Positions 8,567 to 15,124 of a DNA stretch of 48,355 bases are shown piece by piece. The notes beneath the pieces are model-generated. The model ran no database searches. It worked only from the letters and a program-made list of their open reading frames with translations, and was not told the origin of the DNA. The position numbers and the translations under genes are program-made. This DNA is from Planctomycetota bacterium. GTDB taxonomy: Bacteria > Planctomycetota > UBA8108 > UBA1146 > JAJFFE01. Location: the NCBI GenBank assembly GCA_021776775.1, contig JAJFFE010000029.1, forward strand, positions 1 to 48,355. Direction: 5' to 3'. Position 1 is the first letter of the stretch; each line of letters begins with the position of its first letter.

Positions 8567-9315
8567 GGTGTCGGTCGATCGCGAGAGTCATCGCTTCGAA
8601 ACAGAATCGGACGACCTTGCCAGCGCTTCGCCGGTACCAACTCGTTCATGGGACGGTACGGACCGCGACGATAGCCGGACAGCGCCGGATCGTTGATGTA
8701 GCGCAGCTGGGTGTCGTTCATCGACTTGAACACGTCGACTAGGTTTTGATGGGCGCCGTCGGGTGTCGGATGACAGACATCGAACCGATCGAGCGCGTCG
8801 ATCAACTCGTGAACCGCCTCGATGGTCGACAAGCAGAGGGGATCGGGCTGCAACCGAAACTTGTACTGCGATCGGCGATCGGTCTCGAACGCGATCCACG
8901 GCATGACTTGGAGCTGCGGAGTGACGCGGAACATCTTCTTTGCTTGCGGCCACGTGCCGTCGATCAAGAATACCGTCGGGGGTCGGTGCGCCCACGATTC
9001 GCGGAGCGTGTCGCGATTCGCTTCGTTGACGACGGTCGCCTGTGGCCCGGGGTAGAGCGCCAGCGGTTGGCGACTCTCGTCGTTCAACAGTTCGAGGAAT
9101 CGGGGGTCTTCGCCGAACTCGAACCCGCGAATCAGCTCGGAATCCTTTAGGCACAAGTGCGCCATGCGGCCCGATCCGAGACCGTGCCGCGCTTCACGCG
9201 GGTGCTGAAGGATCACGAACTTTGCCGGGTGGCTGAACGGTCGGATTTCCGCGCAGTAGCACGTCTGCGGGGGGCGCAGGCAGCTTCGACACGGGATGCG
9301 GGGCGTGGTCGTCAT
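8563..9315 (-). CDS. DTW-domain tRNA-uridine aminocarboxypropyltransferase
   Basis: 250 aa from the ATG at 9315; a longer frame from GTG 9369 adds 18 residues without domain character. No strong ribosome binding site is seen for either start. An N-terminal zinc-binding-like CRSCLRPPQTCYC (two CxxC-type pairs) and the signature DGTWPQAKKM define the DTW family (TapT/TuaA type). These enzymes move the 3-amino-3-carboxypropyl group from SAM to uridine, giving acp3U in tRNA (position 47 for the E. coli enzyme). Supporting motifs are FVILQHPREARH near the N-terminus and FRLQPDPLCLSTIEA in the middle. It is the first gene of a two-gene unit with the YiiX-like amidase. Confidence 0.85.
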   Translation of the reverse strand: MTTTPRIPCRSCLRPPQTCYCAEIRPFSHPAKFVILQHPREARHGLGSGRMAHLCLKDSELIRGFEFGEDPRFLELLNDESRQPLALYPGPQATVVNEANRDTLRESWAHRPPTVFLIDGTWPQAKKMFRVTPQLQVMPWIAFETDRRSQYKFRLQPDPLCLSTIEAVHELIDALDRFDVCHPTPDGAHQNLVDVFKSMNDTQLRYINDPALSGYRRGPYRPMNELVPAKRWQGRPILFRSDDSRDRPTP

Positions 9316-9381
9316 GCGCGAATTGTCACCGCGACGCGGATCGACGGCAACCCCTCGCACCGGGCGCACCTCAAGCCTGGG

Positions 9382-9804
9382 CTAGAGCTCGATCAGCGAG
9401 TGATCCGTCACCCGACGTACGACAATCACATAGTTCTTGATGAACAGTCCGAAGAGAAGGATCCCCACCACCCAGGCGGAGATGACTGCGGAACTGAGCC
9501 GGGTGACGTCACCGATTCCGGTGAAGAACAGTGTTGCGCCGAGGACGCCGAACAGAAGGCCAAAGCTCGACTCTGCGCAGAGGCAGCGCATCTTGACGCG
9601 CTCCCCGGTCTCGGTCCGAGCGGCGAGGCGGCGACGGACGATCGTCGTGACATCGCGAACTAGCCCTTGGGCCAACAAGAGAACGGCTCCGTAGCCGACC
9701 CATGCCCCGAACGACATTTCGAACACTCGATCTCGAGTCAACAGAGCAAAGACGCCGACGGCGGCAGCGATCAGACTGAGTTCGACTTGATCCGCGCGTT
9801 TCAT
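9382..9804 (-). CDS. Small integral membrane protein, four predicted helices
   Basis: 140 aa. The ATG at 9804 has GGAAGG 7-8 nt upstream; the frame is open further upstream but without a good site. Four hydrophobic stretches are visible: VELSLIAAAVGVFALLT, SFGAWVGYGAVLLLAQGL, FGLLFGVLGATLFFTGIG and AVISAWVVGILLFGLFIK. A basic cytoplasmic loop (IVRRRLAART) and a CLC pair lie between helices 2 and 3. I do not recognise the family. It lies about 65 nt upstream of the DTW gene on the same strand and may be co-transcribed with it. Confidence 0.65.
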   Translation of the reverse strand: MKRADQVELSLIAAAVGVFALLTRDRVFEMSFGAWVGYGAVLLLAQGLVRDVTTIVRRRLAARTETGERVKMRCLCAESSFGLLFGVLGATLFFTGIGDVTRLSSAVISAWVVGILLFGLFIKNYVIVVRRVTDHSLIEL

Positions 9805-9909
9805 ATCAGACCTTCCGTCACGAAGACTCATCAGTCTAACATCCTCTTTGTATGCGAGATCGCGGCCGAGACCGGGCCCGGTTTCTGCCTGGGAATCTGA
9901 CAAACGAAA

Positions 9910-9939
9910 CGAACGGCGGACTTACGTCGTCGCCGTTCG
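9910..9939 (-). terminator. Possible terminator hairpin after the TylF-like gene
   Basis: Perfect 9-bp inverted repeat CGAACGGCG / CGCCGTTCG with a 12-nt loop, 33 nt past the stop of the methyltransferase gene at 9972. There is no clear T-run, so factor-independent termination is not assured. Confidence 0.4.
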
Positions 9940-9971
9940 CGCACGTTCAGAGTTCCAACCGGTGGCTATCG

Positions 9972-10772
9972 TCAAGGCTTGAGGATAAGTCCTTGGCCGG
10001 TCGGTAGAGTCAGTACCTTCACTCCGTGTTGCTCTGCGAAGGCGTCCATGGCCGTCTTCTGATCGGCGTGCGGCAGCCAACCGTAGTCGTCGAGCAAGAC
10101 AATGCCGCCCGACACCAAGCGCGGCCAGAAGTGTTCGATCGCCGCCATCTCAGGCGCGACAATGTTCATATCGATCGAAAGATAGCAGACCTCTTCGATA
10201 CTCACATGGTTCAACGTGCCCGGCACCGCCCCGCGCACCAACGTCGCGCGTGGGAACGGAGCAAAGTTCCCCTTCACCAAGTCGTAGCACTCTTCGTAGT
10301 AGTCGACGTTCTCTTGCTCGCGTCCGGCCGCTTTTTCCTCGTCGGTCATCTGCTCGACGGGAATGCCCTGAAAGGTGTCGAACAGGTAGAAGTCCTTGTC
10401 GAGAGAATTGAAGTCGATGTAGTCACACACCGACAGCGACATGATGCCCGTATTGACGCCACACTCGACGAAGTCGCCGGGAAGTAGTTTCGCGTGGGAC
10501 GCGGCCCAACAACCGATGTGCACCCGCCATTCGACGTGCGTGTCAACATTCGACCCACTGGCCCGCCCCATCTTGTGGCCAGAGTTCATCCCGCGCTGGT
10601 AGCTCTCTACGAACTGCGGTTCACGCATGAACTCGGTGTTCTTGTGCCACACCTTCAGATAGTCGTGATCGTAGGTGCAGTTGGGGTCCACGGACTGCGA
10701 CGCCGACGCGGGGAAGATGGTTCGCGCGAGTCGACGTACGGTCCGAGAGGCGAGGGAAGAGTCGGCAGTCAT
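9972..10772 (-). CDS. TylF/MycF-family O-methyltransferase
   Basis: 266 aa, ATG with AAGGA 8 nt upstream. The sequence fits the TylF (macrocin O-methyltransferase-like) family: GDFVECGVNTGIMSLS is the SAM-binding motif I, DFYLFDTFQGIP is the family signature, and CYLSIDMN and GGIVLLDDYGW hold acidic residues that bind metal in MycF. The insertion EEKAAGREQENVDYYEECY between strands is typical of the family. It should methylate a hydroxyl on a sugar or a secondary metabolite, in the cytoplasm. No biosynthetic cluster surrounds it, so the substrate cannot be guessed. Confidence 0.85.
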   Translation of the reverse strand: MTADSSLASRTVRRLARTIFPASASQSVDPNCTYDHDYLKVWHKNTEFMREPQFVESYQRGMNSGHKMGRASGSNVDTHVEWRVHIGCWAASHAKLLPGDFVECGVNTGIMSLSVCDYIDFNSLDKDFYLFDTFQGIPVEQMTDEEKAAGREQENVDYYEECYDLVKGNFAPFPRATLVRGAVPGTLNHVSIEEVCYLSIDMNIVAPEMAAIEHFWPRLVSGGIVLLDDYGWLPHADQKTAMDAFAEQHGVKVLTLPTGQGLILKP

Positions 10773-10807
10773 CGGTGATCCTTCTGGCGTGGAGAGACAG
10801 TGCCTTT

Positions 10808-10856
10808 GTCATCGGGCCGTTCCCACGACGACTTGAGCCTGGAAAGGGTCCGATAA
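10808..10856. repeat. Imperfect inverted repeat in a divergent promoter region
   Basis: Arms TCATCGGGCCGTTCCC and GGAAAGGGTCCGATAA pair with a few mismatches around a 16-nt loop. They lie between the divergent genes at 10772 and 11046. It could be an operator or a leader hairpin; nothing decides this. Confidence 0.3.
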
Positions 10857-11045
10857 CCAAGTTCGCCAATCCCGCCGCTGACGCTGACCCGGTCAGTTCG
10901 GTTCGTCCACGCCCGTCAGAACGTGCGGACCGCCCCTCCTCACCACGACGGACCTATTCCCACACGTTCTTTAGCCACCACATTGTCAAAAGAAGGAATC
11001 GACGCGAACGTCGATCCCTGCATACACTACGGCCAAGGAGGAGTC

Positions 11046-11639
11046 ATGAGTTCGGAGAAGCCGTTCTTGATTCGTTTCTTCACCATGTCGGGTGAGGTGC
11101 ATTCGTTCGACGAGGCAAGCCCCGAGACCGCCCGGCAGAACCTCGGCCACCTGCGGCCCGAAACGCTCTTCGGAGACGAGCCGATCATGATCGGCGGATC
11201 TCATTCAGCGTCGGCGTTTCGTACGAAGACCTTGTTGCGCGTCGAAGTGACCGCCCGCCCGCGCCCGCAGTGGTCATTCGGGGCGCGTGTCAACACCGCG
11301 CGGCTTCTCACCACGGAAGAGTTCGGACGTCGTCTCGCCGAGCGCGCAGAGATCGAACGCACCGAGCAACTCCTGAAAGAGAACGAGACGTCAACCGGCC
11401 TCATTTCTCTAGAGGACGTGCGTGGTGAACGCTTCTACGTGGAAGTCGAGGGGCGACCCGGACCGAGCAACGTCGCGCGTCACATGCTCTCTCGCTTGCT
11501 CAGCGCTCCGGTCATCCACGTTCAACATGGAGAGACCGACATCTTCTTCAATAGCCAACTGATCGAAGCGGTCAGCCTGCACCCCGGACCACCGTCACTA
11601 CCGAGCACGGCATTCGAGGCGCACCGTATCCAATCTTGA
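11046..11639 (+). CDS. Hypothetical protein
   Basis: 197 aa. The ATG at 11046 follows AAGGAGGAGTC, one of the best ribosome binding sites in the window, which rules out the longer open frame starting at 10923. No signal peptide or membrane segment. The first half (FLIRFFTMSGEVHSFDEASP, LLRVEVTARPRPQW) looks beta-rich. The middle is a charged helix (FGRRLAERAEIERTEQLLKE), and the end again looks beta-rich with IHVQHGETDIFFNSQLI. I do not recognise the family. It is transcribed away from the TylF-like gene. Confidence 0.65.
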   Translation: MSSEKPFLIRFFTMSGEVHSFDEASPETARQNLGHLRPETLFGDEPIMIGGSHSASAFRTKTLLRVEVTARPRPQWSFGARVNTARLLTTEEFGRRLAERAEIERTEQLLKENETSTGLISLEDVRGERFYVEVEGRPGPSNVARHMLSRLLSAPVIHVQHGETDIFFNSQLIEAVSLHPGPPSLPSTAFEAHRIQS

Positions 11640-11670
11640 ACTCATAGGTTGAAGTTTGGGCGTAGCCAAG

Positions 11671-11724
11671 GCATGGCGTTCAGGTTCTTGCCCCGTGCCT
11701 TTTGGGGTTGACCACACGCCATGC
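11671..11724. other. Long potential hairpin
   Basis: GCATGGCGT at 11671-11679 is an exact inverse of ACGCCATGC at 11716-11724. Inside, GGTT...CCCC faces GGGG...GACC, so a branched or bulged stem of about 54 nt can form. It lies 30 nt after the stop of the hypothetical gene and could act as a terminator or a structured RNA. Confidence 0.35.
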
Positions 11725-11826
11725 TGGTGCGAAATCCGGTAAGGCACCGCGCCGTGCGCTTTTGCGGGGCGCATCTTTGCAGGGCCCAATCGTGGCGCCC
11801 AATCGGTGACCAACCCATGGCCGGGC

Positions 11827-11896
11827 GATTCAGCCCCAGTGATTCAGGCCCAGTGATTCAGGCGCAGTGATTCAGGCGCAGTGATTCAGGCCCCAA
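11827..11896. repeat. Tandem repeat, 14-bp unit, five copies
   Basis: Five head-to-tail units of GATTCAGGCSCAGT, at 11827, 11841, 11855, 11869 and 11883. The third and fourth are identical; the first and last differ by a few bases. It is non-coding and lies 46 nt downstream of the TolB-like gene's stop. Confidence 0.9.
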
Positions 11897-11942
11897 GACC
11901 TGAACGAATGGCTGCTAACGCCTAGTGTGAACTAAGCGCGAT

Positions 11943-13004
11943 CTACGGCTGCCACACCGGAAACGATCCTTCTGCGACGACGGCGGAGTCTCCACTTTCC
12001 GTCGATATGACCATGACTCTGGAAACTCCGTTCTTGGCTAGCACCCCGAGAACGATCTTGCGACCGTCCGGGGACCAGCTTGGCAACCAGGGATTCCCTT
12101 TGAAATTCTGAAGGACGCGCTGCTGCGATCCGTCGATGTTCATGACATTCAAGGTACGGGAATCGCTGTCTCCTGAAATGAAAGCGACGCGCGATCGATC
12201 CGGCGAGAGAACCGGATAGATGTCGTTCGCTTCGGTCGCAGTCAGAGCGCGGACCTCGCCGGTCTGGACATTGTGCGTGTAGATTTCGGATCGCCCTTGA
12301 GACCGCCCCGAATAGATCAACGTGCGACTATCGCTCAACCAGGACGGTGTGTCTCCGGATCCGGATAGACCGAGCACCGTACACACCTCGCGAGACACGT
12401 CGTAAATTGCCAGCCCGGTCCGCGCCTTGCCTTGTGACCGCGAAGCGTAGTCCGAAAACGCGAGGCGCGTCCCGTCCGGCGACCACGCCGGGGTGTCGTC
12501 ACGATGCCCGAGCTCCGACAATCGTCGTGCTTCGGAACCGTCAGCCCCCATCACGTACAGGCCGGCCGGCTCATCCCGCATGAAGGCTATGTGCGATCCG
12601 TCCGGGGACCAACTCGGTGAACGACACCCCCCGCTCTCTACGTTGGTGAGATTGCGCGTCGACAGATCGACCGGATCCACCGCCCAGATGTCCCAGCCGA
12701 TGTCGCTGTGCTTCCAGTACAAGAGCGTGCCGCCGTCGGGTGACCACGTCAGCGGTCGATCGTAAACGGCGTCTTCGACCAGTCGTTGTCCGTCCGCCCC
12801 GGTGCTGGATACCACGTACAGCGCGCCCTTGTGGGCGTATGCAATCTTGCGATCGGGGCGAGCCGCGGCGGGCGGCGACGTCGAACAGGATGTCGTGATC
12901 GCGAACAGCAACGCGACGAAGCCCAGCGCGATTGCACTCCGCGCGATCCAACGCCGCGAACAACCGCTGTGCAAACAATCGGAGCGAGCTCCCAGGTGAG
13001 TCAT
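11943..13004 (-). CDS. TolB-like beta-propeller lipoprotein
   Basis: 353 aa, ATG with GAGAGG 7 nt upstream. The N-terminus is a lipoprotein signal: hydrophobic GFVALLFAITTSC with the lipobox Cys at about residue 40. From about residue 55 to the end there are six WD40-like/PD40 repeats marked by SWSPDG or close variants (TWSPDG, AWSPDG, VLSPDR, SWSPDG). These are the blades of a TolB-type propeller. The protein should sit on a membrane facing the periplasm and bind a partner or ligand. TolB itself works with the Tol-Pal complex, but no tol genes are nearby, so this is a stand-alone paralogue of unknown partner. Confidence 0.8.
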   Translation of the reverse strand: MTHLGARSDCLHSGCSRRWIARSAIALGFVALLFAITTSCSTSPPAAARPDRKIAYAHKGALYVVSSTGADGQRLVEDAVYDRPLTWSPDGGTLLYWKHSDIGWDIWAVDPVDLSTRNLTNVESGGCRSPSWSPDGSHIAFMRDEPAGLYVMGADGSEARRLSELGHRDDTPAWSPDGTRLAFSDYASRSQGKARTGLAIYDVSREVCTVLGLSGSGDTPSWLSDSRTLIYSGRSQGRSEIYTHNVQTGEVRALTATEANDIYPVLSPDRSRVAFISGDSDSRTLNVMNIDGSQQRVLQNFKGNPWLPSWSPDGRKIVLGVLAKNGVSRVMVISTESGDSAVVAEGSFPVWQP

Positions 13005-13158
13005 GGCAACCTCTCGACGTCGCGCGACGATTCGGATCCTTTGACACGCCCGCGCGTGGCGCTAACGTGCTTAGTCTAACCCGTCGATCTCGACTGGCGA
13101 AGTACTACCGGCGTGCCGGCACCAATCTACACCACTTTCGATCCAACGGAGCGACCCG

Positions 13159-15039
13159 ATGCCTACCTTTGCCACTGTTTGTGCAACCGTGCTCGCCTGC
13201 TCCCTCGTGTGCGGCGGCGCGGACGATCGGTCCCCACACTCGAGCCGGTTCGGTGCCGGTGACGGAGTCACCAAAGATGGTGGGGTCTACCAGCTGCTCG
13301 ATGCGGCGAGGACGCCAAACCAGTCAAACGCCATCGCGTTCGACTGCGCAGAGACGGGCGCATTCGAGACGGTCACCCTGCGCTGCCGCGTGCGGGTGGG
13401 TCGTGGCGGAGACGGCGGCGCGTTCGCCTTCGTCAACACGGCGGAGTTCGGAGTACGGGGCCCCGCCCCGTTCGTGAAGAGTTGGGTCGAACCGAATCTC
13501 GCCAAGAGCTTTGCGGTCGGCATCGATGTGCACAACCCGAAGAACGAAGAACCGTTCGGTCCGTGGGGCAACTACCAAGGACTTCCCGAGCGGGAGATCT
13601 CGCTGCACTGGGATGGCCGTGAGATCGCCAAGCGCGTCGCGCCGGAAGAATTCCGTGACGCGTTCGTCGCTGTCGAGATCGCAATCCAACACGTCATCGG
13701 TGGTGCTGAGGTTACGGTCAAGCTGGGTGCGGGAATCGTCTACGACCGGTACTTCGTCCCGGGGCTACTGCCGTACGAGTCCCGACTGGTCGTGGGTGCC
13801 GGCACACGAGCCGACGCGGCGACCGTCTTCGACGTAACCGACATTCAGCTGTCGACGGTCGAGCCAGCTCGGCCGCGCCGAACGCCGCTGCACGTCGAAC
13901 TGTTTCACCACGTGATGACCAACAACTCGAAGACCGAGTACTCAGCCGAGGTCTCGCTGCCGCCCCAAGATTGGGCGTTCGGTCGAGTCATTCTGACGCT
14001 CGACATTCACGACGGCGGCCAACTCTGGGACGAGTGGGACCGCAACGGCGAGATCTACGTCTGGGACAAGGAGGGCAACAAACGCGGGATCGTGCCCTTC
14101 ATCACGTCCTACCGAACACCGTGTCACTGGGAAGTCGACGTCACTCATTTCCGGCCGTACCTGACGGGCGATACGAAGTTCTCGATCCAGGCGGGCACCA
14201 CGTTTTACAAGAACCGCGGCTACGCCATGAGCGTCTCGCTCGATTTCTATCACGGGACCACCATGCTCGAACCGCATCGAGTCATCCCCATGTGGCTCGG
14301 CACGGCGAAGTACAAGTCCGACGAGAATCATTTCCAAGACTTCTTCGAACCGAAGACGGTGTCGATCCCGACCGACCTGGCGGCGGCGCGGATGTTCGTC
14401 ACCACCACCGGACACTCCCAGGTCGGTGAGTTCACACCGTCGAAGCGCAGCGTAGTCGTCGTTGCGAAGACCGGGACCGAGATCAGCCCCGCAGCGCGGT
14501 TCGACAACACCGTGTGGAAGTCAGACTGTTATCTGAACCCTAACCGGCCCCAGTTCGGGACGTGGAAGTACTCGCGCGCAGGCTGGGCACCGGGCGATGT
14601 CGTACGGCCATGGTGGATCGAACTGACTCCGCACCTCGTCTCCAAGAGTGAAGCGGAGTTTCGGTACGAACCGCACCCGTACGATTTCAGCGGCAGCGAA
14701 GAGAAGCCGGCCCCGGATCAGGTTCACCAAGCGTCGCACGTGGTGCGCAGCTACTTGATCTTCTATCGAATGGCGGGACCGACGACGCCGGCGCCGATCG
14801 TCCGGGTGACAAATGTAGCGAACGGAACCAACGCCGCCAAAGCGGGAATCCAGACGGGCGACTACCTGGCCAGCTACGACGGACAGCCGCTCGACTCGGT
14901 GGACGACCTGCGAGCCGCGCTACAAGCCGCGGTTGCCGCCGAGAAGCCGAGCGTCGTTGTCGTCGTGTTTCGCGGCTCCGAACGGATGGAGATCGAGGTC
15001 CCGAGCGGCCGGTTGGGCGTCAATTTGTCCGTCCGGTAG
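13159..15039 (+). CDS. Secreted lectin-like / PNGase F-like / PDZ protein
   Basis: 626 aa, ATG start; signal peptide about 1-20 (MPTFATVCATVLACSLVCGG). About 45-235 is beta-rich and resembles a concanavalin-like lectin fold (FETVTLRCRVRVG, LPEREISLHWDG, YESRLVVGAG). About 240-530 matches the two jelly-roll domains of peptide-N-glycosidase F: VILTLDIHDGGQLWDEWDR, IVPFITSYRTPCHWEVDVT, then MFVTTTGHSQVGEF, CYLNPNRPQFGTWKYSRAGW and PGDVVRPWWIELTP. PNGase F releases N-glycans from asparagine. About 540-626 is a PDZ domain (AKAGIQTGDYLASYDGQPL). The acidic residues needed for catalysis have candidates (DEWDR, GEF) but I cannot align them. It lies 85 nt upstream of the ECF fusion gene. Confidence 0.75.
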   Translation: MPTFATVCATVLACSLVCGGADDRSPHSSRFGAGDGVTKDGGVYQLLDAARTPNQSNAIAFDCAETGAFETVTLRCRVRVGRGGDGGAFAFVNTAEFGVRGPAPFVKSWVEPNLAKSFAVGIDVHNPKNEEPFGPWGNYQGLPEREISLHWDGREIAKRVAPEEFRDAFVAVEIAIQHVIGGAEVTVKLGAGIVYDRYFVPGLLPYESRLVVGAGTRADAATVFDVTDIQLSTVEPARPRRTPLHVELFHHVMTNNSKTEYSAEVSLPPQDWAFGRVILTLDIHDGGQLWDEWDRNGEIYVWDKEGNKRGIVPFITSYRTPCHWEVDVTHFRPYLTGDTKFSIQAGTTFYKNRGYAMSVSLDFYHGTTMLEPHRVIPMWLGTAKYKSDENHFQDFFEPKTVSIPTDLAAARMFVTTTGHSQVGEFTPSKRSVVVVAKTGTEISPAARFDNTVWKSDCYLNPNRPQFGTWKYSRAGWAPGDVVRPWWIELTPHLVSKSEAEFRYEPHPYDFSGSEEKPAPDQVHQASHVVRSYLIFYRMAGPTTPAPIVRVTNVANGTNAAKAGIQTGDYLASYDGQPLDSVDDLRAALQAAVAAEKPSVVVVVFRGSERMEIEVPSGRLGVNLSVR

Positions 15040-15124
15040 TAGCGCCCGGCGTTCGCGGATCGACAATATCAGAGGACAATCTGAAAAATGTCGAGACGAT
15101 CGCTCCGTCGGCGGTGGACTAACG

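Larger units (their letters stand above)
11640..11942. other. Intergenic region with hairpin and tandem repeat
   Basis: 303 nt between convergent genes. It holds a possible hairpin (11671-11724) and a 14-bp tandem repeat (11827-11896), listed separately. No gene is seen. Confidence 0.4.

Noticed and set aside
11827..11896. Tandem repeat as a CRISPR array
   Set aside because: Units are directly adjacent without spacers, the period is only 14 bp, and no cas gene is present.
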